From: an uncultured Porphyromonadaceae bacterium
GTDB lineage: Bacteria > Bacteroidota > Bacteroidia > Bacteroidales > Muribaculaceae
NCBI GenBank assembly: GCA_947175425.1
Contig: CAMWMR010000021.1
Location: forward strand, 1 to 41,557
DNA: 41,557 bases
Reading direction: 5' to 3'
Positions 14,361 through 22,500 of this stretch are shown piece after piece; position 1 is the first letter of the stretch, and each line of letters starts with the position of its first letter. The position numbers and the translations under genes were made by a program. Below the pieces are notes generated by a model. It was not told the DNA's origin, made no database searches, and saw only the letters and a list, made by a program, of their open reading frames with translations.

Positions 14361-16178
14361 ATGGAAAACTACATAGTATCGGCAAGGAAATACCGCCCGG
14401 CAACTTTCGGCACTGTCGTGGGCCAGGCGGCTCTTACCACCACCCTCAAAAACGCCATTGCAAGCAACAGGCTGGCGCATGCCTACCTGTTCTGCGGCTC
14501 AAGAGGTGTGGGTAAAACTTCGTGCGCACGAATTTTTGCCAAAACAATAAACTGCACCTCCCGCACTCCCGAGGGCGAGGCTTGCGACTGCTGCGACTCA
14601 TGCCGCCAGTTCAACGAAAACCGCTCCATGAACATTATGGAGCTGGACGCCGCATCCCATAACGGAGTGGACGATATACGAGAACTCGTTGAACAGGTGA
14701 TGGTGCCTCCGAGCCAGGGACGTTACAGGGTGTTCATCATCGACGAGGTGCACATGCTGTCGTCGCAGGCATTCAACGCATTCCTTAAAACCCTGGAGGA
14801 ACCACCGTCCTACGTGATTTTCATTCTCGCCACAACCGAGAAGCATAAAATTATTCCCACAATCCTTTCCCGCTGCCAGATATACGATTTCAACCGCATA
14901 TCCATAGCCGATATGGTTGAGCATATGGCCAAAGTCGCAAAGGCCGAAGGCATAGAAGCCGAACCCGAGGCGCTTAACGTGATTGCCCGCAAAGCCGACG
15001 GCGCCATGCGCGATGCGCTTTCCATATTCGACCAGGTTGCTGCCTGCGGAAACGGACACATAAGCTATCAGGGCACAATCGCCAACCTTAACGTTCTCGA
15101 CAACAGCTATTACGAACGGCTGCTCGACGCTTTCACCGCACAGGACGTTCCCGGCGCCCTGCTCATCTACAAGGAGGTGCGCGGAAAAGGTTTCGACTCA
15201 CAATTCTTCATCAACGGTCTGGGGCAATATCTGCGCGACCTCATGGTTGCCCAGTCGGGTGCCACCCTCAGCCTCATCGAGGCCGGCGAGGATATTCGCA
15301 AAGCCCTTGTAGCACGCGCGGCGAAACTGCACCCCACCTTCCTGTACAAAGCCATGGAACTGTGCAACGAAGCCGATTTCAACTTCCGCCAGGCCAGCAA
15401 CAAACAGTTCCTTATAGAGCTTACGCTCATCAAACTGTGCCAACAACTAAGCCCCTCGTCCGATAACAGCGGAGCCACCGAGGGGCTGAAGCCCCTTGTC
15501 GCCTCAACAGCAGGCGCCGTTTCCGGGGGAACAACGGCTCCGCAAACAGCTGCGCGACAGGCTGCCGCACCTGCTCCGCATGTTCAAACGCCGCCTTCCG
15601 CACCCCGCGTGCAACAGCCGGCAAGCCCTCAACCCTCGCCGGCGCCTGTGCGTCCCGCTCCTGCAGCACCCCGCACGGCAACAGCATCGCCTCAGGCCAA
15701 AAGCGAGGCAGCACGGCAGGCAGCAGCCCAACTCACGGGAGGCTTGCCGGGCATTCCCGTTCGCCGTCCGCATGCGCCCGAGAGCAGCGAAGCACCTGCC
15801 GTTCAGGTTCATCGCGATAAAAACTATTCTCACGCCGACATGGAAGTTGCATGGAACAACATGACTGCGGCTCATACAAAGGAATCGGTACTTCACTCCG
15901 TCCTAAAATACGCGTTGCCGGTACAGAAAGAAGGCGATGTGTGGACATTGAGAGTGGCGGCAGAGATGCAGGAAGAACTTTTGCGCAAAGCCTTGTCGAC
16001 CATAACGGCGGAAATCCGCAACCTGTTGGAAAACGACAATGTGGAATTTGAAATAAAAATATGTCCCGACGAGTTGCCCAAACGATTCTGGACCGAAGAG
16101 CAGATTCTGGCGGATGTCGTGGAACAGTATCCTTCCGTAAACAAACTTATTCAAAAATTTCAGCTACGAAAAATTTAG
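14361..16178 (+). CDS. dnaX: DNA polymerase III subunit gamma/tau
   Basis: This is the clamp-loader ATPase that loads the sliding clamp and couples polymerases at the fork. I use ATG 14361 (605 aa, MENYIVSARKYRPATF), the family-typical start, and not the TTG three codons upstream, which lies inside the promoter element. Walker A GSRGVGKT is at 46-53 and Walker B IIDEVHM at 126-132. Zinc ligands are Cys65, Cys75, Cys78 and Cys81. After about residue 370 comes a long Pro/Ala/Gln-rich linker, then a C-terminal tau-like domain. I found no convincing slippery A-rich site for a shorter gamma form. proB begins 1 bp after its stop. Confidence 0.95.
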   Translation: MENYIVSARKYRPATFGTVVGQAALTTTLKNAIASNRLAHAYLFCGSRGVGKTSCARIFAKTINCTSRTPEGEACDCCDSCRQFNENRSMNIMELDAASHNGVDDIRELVEQVMVPPSQGRYRVFIIDEVHMLSSQAFNAFLKTLEEPPSYVIFILATTEKHKIIPTILSRCQIYDFNRISIADMVEHMAKVAKAEGIEAEPEALNVIARKADGAMRDALSIFDQVAACGNGHISYQGTIANLNVLDNSYYERLLDAFTAQDVPGALLIYKEVRGKGFDSQFFINGLGQYLRDLMVAQSGATLSLIEAGEDIRKALVARAAKLHPTFLYKAMELCNEADFNFRQASNKQFLIELTLIKLCQQLSPSSDNSGATEGLKPLVASTAGAVSGGTTAPQTAARQAAAPAPHVQTPPSAPRVQQPASPQPSPAPVRPAPAAPRTATASPQAKSEAARQAAAQLTGGLPGIPVRRPHAPESSEAPAVQVHRDKNYSHADMEVAWNNMTAAHTKESVLHSVLKYALPVQKEGDVWTLRVAAEMQEELLRKALSTITAEIRNLLENDNVEFEIKICPDELPKRFWTEEQILADVVEQYPSVNKLIQKFQLRKI

Positions 16179-16179
16179 G

Positions 16180-17283
16180 ATGAAAGGCCGTATTGTTGTC
16201 AAAGTGGGCAGCAATGTGCTCACACGTCCCGACGGTATGCTCGATGTCACACGACAGAGCGCCATCGTCGACCAGATTGCCGAGTTAACCAAGCGCGGAC
16301 TTGAAGTTGTGCTGGTATCGTCGGGCGCCGTTGCCTCGGGACGAGGCGAATTGCGCGGAATGCCCGGCACCGAGCGCCTCGATGCCGTAGAGGCGCGCCA
16401 GCTGTTCAGCGCCGTGGGACAGGCAAAACTCATAAACCGATACTACGAGTTATTCCGCGAACACAACATCCACTGCGGACAAGTGCTCGCCACAAAAGAG
16501 AACTTCGCCGACAGGCGCAGCTATCTCAACCAACAGGGCTGCATGAACACAATGCTTGCGCACAAAGTGGTGCCTGTTGTAAACGAAAACGACACCGTGA
16601 GCCTCTCGGAGCTTATGTTCACCGACAACGACGAGCTATCGGGGCTTATAGCAGGCATGATGAATGCCGACAAACTCATAATACTGAGTAACATCGACGG
16701 CATGTACACCGGCAACCCCGACGACCACGACAGCGTGCTCATTCCGCGCATACGCCCCGACGACGACCCCTCGGCGTTTGTTTCGGCCGAAAAGTCCTCG
16801 CTCGGACGAGGCGGCATGCTCAGCAAATGCCGCATTGCCAGGCTTGTGGCCGCCGAGGGCATCGAGGTTATAATTGCCAACGGACGCCGGGAAAATATTC
16901 TTACAGCCCTTGCCGACAATGCCGATGTCCCCCACACCGTTTTTGAGGCTGCCGCCCGCCCGGCTTCAGGGCTTAAAAAATGGATTGCCCACAGCGACGG
17001 TTTCGCAAAAGGCTCCATACACGTAAATCAAGGATGTGCCGAGGCGCTCACAACAGGGGCAAGCCTGCTGCCTGTTGGTGTCACCGCAGTAGAAGGCGCG
17101 TTCAAAACAAACGACATTGTAACAATAATCAATCCCGAGGGACACACCGTGGCTTGGGGAAAAGCCACATGCGACTCAGGCACGGCGCAAGAAACGGCGG
17201 GCAAACCGGGAATGCCCGTTCTTGTTCATGCCGACTACATGTTCCTCAATCCCGAGCGACTTTATTCAAGTCCCAAATCTTAA
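16180..17283 (+). CDS. proB: Glutamate 5-kinase
   Basis: ProB phosphorylates glutamate to gamma-glutamyl phosphate, the first and normally proline-inhibited step of proline synthesis. The 367-aa length fits the long form: an amino-acid-kinase domain (1-about 255) and a C-terminal PUA domain (about 270-350). KVGSNVLTRPDG (8-19) is the phosphate-binding start. A VNENDTVS segment, FTDNDELSG and GRGGMLSKCRIARLV are all family hallmarks. ATG 16180 lies 1 bp after dnaX and proA follows 25 bp later. proC, the third gene of the pathway, is not in the window. Confidence 0.95.
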   Translation: MKGRIVVKVGSNVLTRPDGMLDVTRQSAIVDQIAELTKRGLEVVLVSSGAVASGRGELRGMPGTERLDAVEARQLFSAVGQAKLINRYYELFREHNIHCGQVLATKENFADRRSYLNQQGCMNTMLAHKVVPVVNENDTVSLSELMFTDNDELSGLIAGMMNADKLIILSNIDGMYTGNPDDHDSVLIPRIRPDDDPSAFVSAEKSSLGRGGMLSKCRIARLVAAEGIEVIIANGRRENILTALADNADVPHTVFEAAARPASGLKKWIAHSDGFAKGSIHVNQGCAEALTTGASLLPVGVTAVEGAFKTNDIVTIINPEGHTVAWGKATCDSGTAQETAGKPGMPVLVHADYMFLNPERLYSSPKS

Positions 17284-17308
17284 GAACACCGAAATTCGAC
17301 TTTTTACT

Positions 17309-18538
17309 ATGAACTTAGACTTATCGCGCCGCGCTGCCGCAGCGCTGCAGGAGCTTGACTCCGACCGTATAGACGGCATGCTGCTCGCGCTGGCAAATAA
17401 ACTTGAGGCGGAAGCCCCCGCTCTGCTGGAGGCCAATGCCGCCGACCTTTCGGCTATAGAGCCATCCAACCCCATGCGCGACCGCCTCGCCCTAACACCC
17501 GCCCGCATAGCCGACATTGCCGCCGGATTGCGCAATGTTGCCGCGTTGCCGTCGCCGCTGGGCATAACACTCGAATCCTTCCAGCGCCCCAACGGAATGC
17601 TTATTCGCAAAGTCACCGTTCCTTTCGGGGTAATCGGAGCCATTTTCGAAGCGCGGCCCAATGTTATTTTCGACATCTTCGCCATATGCTTCAAAGCCGG
17701 CAGCGCTTGCGTGCTCAAAGGCGGCCATGAAGCCGCTGCAACAAATTCCGCCGCTATAGAAATTATCCGAGAAACTCTTGCCGAACAAGGCATGAATCCC
17801 GACACAGCATTTCTTGCATGCGGACACGAAGACACCGACGAGCTCCTGCAGGCCGTGGGCAAGATTGATGTGATTATACCTCGCGGAGGCCGCAAACTAA
17901 TCGACTATGTACGCCGCAACGCACGTGTGCCGGTAATAGAAACCGGAGCAGGCGTTTGCCACACATATTTCCACTCCTCGGGCGACATTGCCACCGGGCG
18001 CGACATTATATACAATGCAAAAACACGGCGCCCTACCGTGTGCAACGCCCTGGACTGCCTGCTAATCGACCGTTCACGTCTTGAATCGCTTCCGGCGCTA
18101 TGCTACCACCTGTCGGACAAAAACGTGGAAATACACGCCGATGCCGAGGCTTACAAAGCTCTCGAGGGCGCCTACCCCTTCCTCGTAGAGGCCGAAGAGG
18201 ACGATTTCGGCCGCGAATGGCTCGATTACAAACTGAGTATCCGCACTGTCGAAAACGTGGACGAAGCCATCGGTTTCATCAGCGCAAACGGCTCGCGCCA
18301 CAGCGAGTGCATTGTGGCCGAGAATATCGACGCCTCCCAGAAATTCCTAAGGCTTGTGGATGCCGCCTGCGTGTACGCCAACGTGTCGACGGCATTCACC
18401 GACGGCGCCCAGTTCGGCTTCGGCGCGGAAATAGGAATATCCACTCAAAAACTCCATGCCCGCGGGCCTATGGCTCTGCGCGAAATGACAAGCTACAAAT
18501 ATCTCATCACCGGAGCCGGCCAATGCCGTCCGGAATAA
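17309..18538 (+). CDS. proA: Glutamate-5-semialdehyde dehydrogenase (gamma-glutamyl phosphate reductase)
   Basis: ProA reduces gamma-glutamyl phosphate to glutamate-5-semialdehyde with NADPH. I start it at ATG 17309 (409 aa, MNLDLSRRAAAAL). An in-frame ATG at 17222 lies inside proB and is rejected. The aldehyde-dehydrogenase fold is recognisable from the VPFGVIGAIFEARPNV segment, the cofactor-loop segment LKGGHEAAATN and the catalytic-cysteine region RRPTVCNALDC. The end (SYKYLITGAGQCR) is usual for ProA. It pairs with proB to make the unstable phosphorylated intermediate in a channelled step. Confidence 0.95.
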   Translation: MNLDLSRRAAAALQELDSDRIDGMLLALANKLEAEAPALLEANAADLSAIEPSNPMRDRLALTPARIADIAAGLRNVAALPSPLGITLESFQRPNGMLIRKVTVPFGVIGAIFEARPNVIFDIFAICFKAGSACVLKGGHEAAATNSAAIEIIRETLAEQGMNPDTAFLACGHEDTDELLQAVGKIDVIIPRGGRKLIDYVRRNARVPVIETGAGVCHTYFHSSGDIATGRDIIYNAKTRRPTVCNALDCLLIDRSRLESLPALCYHLSDKNVEIHADAEAYKALEGAYPFLVEAEEDDFGREWLDYKLSIRTVENVDEAIGFISANGSRHSECIVAENIDASQKFLRLVDAACVYANVSTAFTDGAQFGFGAEIGISTQKLHARGPMALREMTSYKYLITGAGQCRPE

Positions 18539-18562
18539 CTAACTCACCGTAAACAACCAATC

Positions 18563-20953
18563 ATGAATCTGTTGAAAAAAACCTTGCTGTTCCTCTCGGC
18601 GAGCATTGCTCCGGCTGTGTTTGCACAGGCACCCTCGGGATACTACAACAGCTGCGAGAACAAAGGAGGCCAACAATTGCTGCAGGCTCTTTGCTCGACA
18701 ATCTACTCCCACACCACGCTCTCGTACGCCTCGCTGTGGGATCATTACAAAAACACCGATGTATACCCCGACGGAACTATATGGGACATGTACAGCACCA
18801 AGCACTGGAATCCGAACGAGAAGTGCGGCAACTACTCGGGAATAGGTGTGTGCTATAACCGCGAGCACTCTCTCCCCAAGAGCTGGTTCAACGACAAATC
18901 GCCCATGGTAAGCGATATTCTGCACATCTATCCAACCGACGGAAAAGTAAACGGACAACGAAGCAACTATCCTTTCGGCGAATGCGCCAACGGCACTTAC
19001 GAGAAATCGAACGGCTCGGTAGTGGCCCTCGGACGTCTCGGCGCAAGCACTTTCCCGGGCTACACAGGAACGGTTTTCGAGCCGGACGATGAGTACAAAG
19101 GGGATTTCGCGCGCACCTACTTCTACATGGCGGCTTGTTATAACGAGCTTATAAGCACATGGACATCCGACATGCTCGCAAAAAACAGCTATCCCGTTTT
19201 CAAGGACTGGGCCATAGAACTGCTCATGAAGTGGCACCGACAGGACCCCGTGAGCGAGAAAGAAATAAATCGAAACAACGAAGTATATAAAGTTCAGCGC
19301 AACCGCAATCCGTTTATCGACAACCCCGAAATGGCCGAATACATTTGGGGTACCAAAACCGCCGAAAAATGGACTTCCGGAGTGGCAGCCGAGCCCGAAA
19401 TCAACCGTCCGCTCGACGGTACGGAAATAAACGCGGGCACGGCTTCTGTCGGCAGGGCATTGACATACATGCTTGATGTGCGCACAACCAACGCCACTCA
19501 AAACATCACCCTTGCACTCTCGGGCAGCAGCGCCTTCACTCTCGGCGCAACAAGCCTCACGGCAAGTGCATGTAACGCCGGAACGCAGGTACCCGTTGTT
19601 TTCGCACCCGACAAAAGCGGGGCTTTCAACGCTTTGCTCACCGTCAGCACAGGCAATGTAAAGTCAACGGTAAGCATCTCGGGCAAAGCCGTGAACGGCC
19701 TGCCGATAGGCGAAGCGACATACGTCACCGACGAATCTTTTATCGCCAACTGGACTTATGCCGGCGACGACAACAACGGCAAATATACACTGCATGTAGA
19801 AGATTCCGAGGGTGCGCTCCCGGGTTATCCCAAAAGTGTTGACGCTCAGGCAGGAAAATACGAAGTTGACGGACTTAATCCCTCAACCGAGTACAGCTAC
19901 TTCGTAAGCTCGGTATCCATGACAAGCGAAAAAGCATATGTAAGCACATCGGCACCTATTCCTTTCATCGAATTCCTATTCGACGGCGACCTGCACTTTG
20001 AAAGCGCTCCCGGCGAAGCTTCGGAAGTTGCCGAAATTCTTGTGGATATGGATAATATCGACAGCTACTACACTGTTTCCATTGCCGCTCCCTTCGAAAT
20101 TTCCGTCGACCGCTCCGAGTGGGCTCACTCTCTCACACTCTCTGTTGCCGAGGACCGCATTTACCTGCGCATGAACCCGGATACCGAAGGCACTTTCGAA
20201 GCTCCTCTTATTGCCCGCTCGGGCGACTACGAGAGCGATGCAGCCGTTGTTACCGGCACCGCAAGCAGCACTCCCGACTTCATAGAAACCTTTGAGACCG
20301 ACAAGGAATACGGCTCCTACAATCCGGGCACCATTACCGGTGTTGCCGCACGCTGGGCAGCATCCGATGCCGGAATATGGGAAAGCGATGTGGCTCACAG
20401 CGGCTCCTACGCATTGCGCATGGGCAAAACCGCCGCATCGTCGCTCACCATGCTTGATGAACGCAAAGGCGGGTTCGGCATGGTAAGCTTCTTCGCCCGT
20501 CGCTGGAGCAGCTCCGAGGGCGATGCTACCGTTGATGTAAAAATAAGCACCGACGGCGGAACAACATTCCGCACGGCAGGAAGCGTTACCGTTAACAGCG
20601 ATACATACGCCGAGTACACGGTAGCCGTAAACACTGCGGCTCCTGCGGTGCTCCGACTGGAACAGACCGACGGCAAACGTTTCCTCATCGACGACATTGC
20701 AATAACCCGCTACGGCAGCGGTGTTTCCGAGCCGTGCGCCGACCGTCATCTGTGGGACGCATTCAGCCGCGACGGAGCACTCACTGTCAATGTAACAGCC
20801 TCCGAAGGAATTGATGTCGCAATATACTCGGTTAACGGTATTTGCATATACGCCGGCAAGCTTTCGCAGGGCGAACACCGTTTCCCCATGGAATACGGCG
20901 AAATAGCAATTGTAGCCTCCGGCGACTTCTCCCGCACGGTTCTCATCCGGTAA
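18563..20953 (+). CDS. Secreted endonuclease I with Ig/FN3-like repeats and a T9SS-like C-terminal domain
   Basis: This is a 796-aa predicted extracellular nuclease. A signal peptide (1-21, AVFA then QA) precedes an endonuclease I (EndA/NucM-type beta-beta-alpha metal) domain to about residue 255. Its catalytic motif NREHSLPKSWF is at 99-109, with His102 the likely general base. Then come an Ig-like sandwich (about 270-370), an FN3-like unit (about 375-460), a further beta domain (about 465-560), a jelly-roll-like domain (about 565-720) and a C-terminal stretch (725-796). That last stretch, with its IYSVNGICIYAGKL segment and VLIR end, resembles a type A sorting domain of the type IX secretion system. 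Nuclease activity and surface or secreted location are inferred. A strong terminator follows. Confidence 0.85.
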   Translation: MNLLKKTLLFLSASIAPAVFAQAPSGYYNSCENKGGQQLLQALCSTIYSHTTLSYASLWDHYKNTDVYPDGTIWDMYSTKHWNPNEKCGNYSGIGVCYNREHSLPKSWFNDKSPMVSDILHIYPTDGKVNGQRSNYPFGECANGTYEKSNGSVVALGRLGASTFPGYTGTVFEPDDEYKGDFARTYFYMAACYNELISTWTSDMLAKNSYPVFKDWAIELLMKWHRQDPVSEKEINRNNEVYKVQRNRNPFIDNPEMAEYIWGTKTAEKWTSGVAAEPEINRPLDGTEINAGTASVGRALTYMLDVRTTNATQNITLALSGSSAFTLGATSLTASACNAGTQVPVVFAPDKSGAFNALLTVSTGNVKSTVSISGKAVNGLPIGEATYVTDESFIANWTYAGDDNNGKYTLHVEDSEGALPGYPKSVDAQAGKYEVDGLNPSTEYSYFVSSVSMTSEKAYVSTSAPIPFIEFLFDGDLHFESAPGEASEVAEILVDMDNIDSYYTVSIAAPFEISVDRSEWAHSLTLSVAEDRIYLRMNPDTEGTFEAPLIARSGDYESDAAVVTGTASSTPDFIETFETDKEYGSYNPGTITGVAARWAASDAGIWESDVAHSGSYALRMGKTAASSLTMLDERKGGFGMVSFFARRWSSSEGDATVDVKISTDGGTTFRTAGSVTVNSDTYAEYTVAVNTAAPAVLRLEQTDGKRFLIDDIAITRYGSGVSEPCADRHLWDAFSRDGALTVNVTASEGIDVAIYSVNGICIYAGKLSQGEHRFPMEYGEIAIVASGDFSRTVLIR

Positions 20954-20972
20954 ACCTGCAACCCATTTTTCA

Positions 20973-21007
20973 AGCGGCGGCGGAGCATTTTCCGCTGCCG
21001 CTTTTTT
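20973..21007 (+). terminator. Rho-independent terminator after the endonuclease gene
   Basis: AGCGGCGGCGGA (20973-20984) pairs with TCCGCTGCCGCT (20991-21002), a 12-bp stem with one G-T pair and a loop of six bases, followed by a T-run (21002-21007). It closes the dnaX-proB-proA-endonuclease run and insulates the division cluster. Confidence 0.9.
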
Positions 21008-21197
21008 GTGCCGTGTTTACAATTGCAAACATGGAAAAATCCACAAAGAAAGCACTCGGGGGCAATGTTGATAACTTTTGCCGTTTTGTTGAAATTATTT
21101 TGAGTTTTGATATGTAAATTTTCGCCAAAAAGCAGTAATTTTACACCCATAAACGCCGATTGGGGAAAGCTCGTCCTCTACCGGCACAAAATCGGTT
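21008..21197 (+). promoter_or_regulatory. Leader of the division cluster; probable promoter region, no mraZ
   Basis: This 190-bp AT-rich stretch holds no convincing gene. TAATTTTA at 21136-21143 misses TAnnTTTG by one base and could be the -7 element for rsmH, whose ATG is 54 bp downstream. Several TTTTG tracts at 21075-21109 are possible -33 parts, but none is well spaced. mraZ, normally first in this cluster, is not here on either strand. Confidence 0.4.
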
Positions 21198-22109
21198 ATG
21201 AATCAAGAAGTTTACCACATTCCCGCGCTGTTACCGCAATGCCTCGAAGCAATGAATATCGAGCCCTGCGGCATTTATGCCGACGCCACGCTTGGCGGGG
21301 GCGGACATTCGCGTGCAATCGCTTCCCTGCTCACGCCTCCCGGACACCTGTATTCATTCGATCAGGACATCGACGCCATTGAACGCGCCACACCCACCGA
21401 CGTTTTCACTCCCATACACGGTAATTTCCGCTTTATGGCGAATTATCTCGACTTTTACGGCGTGGAGGGAAAAGTGGATGCCATTCTTGCCGACCTGGGA
21501 GTTTCGTTTCATCACTTCGATGACGCCTCCCGCGGCTTTTCATTCCGTGCCGAGGGGCCGCTGGACATGCGCATGAATCCGCAGGCAAGCCTAAGCGCGG
21601 CCTCTCTCATAGCCGACGCCGATGTATCGCGACTAACCGAGATTTTCCGCCTCTACGGCGAGCTCAAACAGGCGCGACGCATTGCCGAGACCATTGTAGC
21701 CGAACGCGCAAAATCCCCTGTCGACACCACCACACGTCTTGTGGAAGTTGTGAGCCGCCACATAAACCCGGCTCGCGAGAAAAAAGAGCTTGCGCAGGTG
21801 TTCCAGGCGCTCCGCATTGTGGTAAACGGCGAAATGGACGCCTTGCGCGAATTTCTCGGCGCAGCCCTCAGCTCGCTGAAACCCGGAGGCCGTCTCGCCA
21901 TAATCACCTACCACTCGCTGGAGGACCGCATGGTCAAAAACTTTATGCGCACCGGCAACATCGAAGGCAAGGAGGACAAAGACCTCTTCGGCAGGAGTTC
22001 CTCGCCAATCCGCCCGCTTACTTCCAAGCCTGTTGTCCCCAACGAAACCGAAATTGAAAACAACCCCCGTAGCCGCAGTGCCAAACTGCGCGTAGCTTGC
22101 AAACTCTGA
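21198..22109 (+). CDS. rsmH: 16S rRNA (cytosine-1402-N4)-methyltransferase
   Basis: RsmH (MraW) methylates N4 of C1402 in the 30S decoding centre. The 303-aa length is normal. DATLGGGGHS (29-38) is the SAM-binding motif. The LADLGVSFHHFDDASRGFSF region and GGRLAIITYHSLEDRMVKNF-type segment later on are diagnostic. The ATG at 21198 follows the leader described above, and the ftsL-like gene starts 2 bp after its stop. It opens the division and cell-wall cluster, as in most bacteria except that mraZ is missing in front. Confidence 0.95.
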   Translation: MNQEVYHIPALLPQCLEAMNIEPCGIYADATLGGGGHSRAIASLLTPPGHLYSFDQDIDAIERATPTDVFTPIHGNFRFMANYLDFYGVEGKVDAILADLGVSFHHFDDASRGFSFRAEGPLDMRMNPQASLSAASLIADADVSRLTEIFRLYGELKQARRIAETIVAERAKSPVDTTTRLVEVVSRHINPAREKKELAQVFQALRIVVNGEMDALREFLGAALSSLKPGGRLAIITYHSLEDRMVKNFMRTGNIEGKEDKDLFGRSSSPIRPLTSKPVVPNETEIENNPRSRSAKLRVACKL

Positions 22110-22111
22110 GC

Positions 22112-22468
22112 ATGGCAAATATACTATCGAAAGCAGGACGTACCGTATGGCGATTCTTCAAACGGCTGCTCCAAGGCGACGGCGTTTCAAGCCGCTTCTT
22201 CATAAAGCATATCTTTGTGACGGGCTTTGCCGTGGCCGCTCTGATTCTTATGATAGCCATGCGTTTTGAGAACGCCACAAACGACAATCTCATCGATTCT
22301 CTGAAAAAAGAAATAAACGAAATGGAAACCGAGAAACAGAAACAACGCGCATTCTACATGACCCTCACACGAGAGTCGGCCATGATGCACCTTGTCGACT
22401 CGCTGCGGCTCGGGCTTACCATTCCCGACAAACGGCCGAAAGAAGTTCCCGCAAGCCTTTCCGACTGA
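22112..22468 (+). CDS. ftsL: FtsL-like divisome protein
   Basis: This is a 118-aa bitopic protein. A basic N-terminus is followed by one membrane helix (about 38-56, FVTGFAVAALILMIAMRF), then a periplasmic heptad-rich coiled coil (about 60-90, LIDSLKKEINEMETEKQKQR). I start at ATG 22112, 2 bp after rsmH, rejecting an in-frame ATG at 22097 inside rsmH. FtsL pairs with FtsB and FtsQ and activates the FtsW-FtsI synthase. Sequence similarity in this family is always low, so the call rests on position between rsmH and ftsI, size and topology. Confidence 0.8.
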   Translation: MANILSKAGRTVWRFFKRLLQGDGVSSRFFIKHIFVTGFAVAALILMIAMRFENATNDNLIDSLKKEINEMETEKQKQRAFYMTLTRESAMMHLVDSLRLGLTIPDKRPKEVPASLSD

Positions 22469-22500
22469 AATTCTCACCAATCTCCTCAAAATTCATCCAC

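Noticed and set aside
14361-16178. Programmed frameshift in dnaX to give a gamma form
   Set aside because: No A-rich slippery heptamer followed by a plausible stem-loop was found in the linker region.
17222-17308. Upstream start for proA
   Set aside because: The added 29 residues fall inside proB and are out of keeping with the family.
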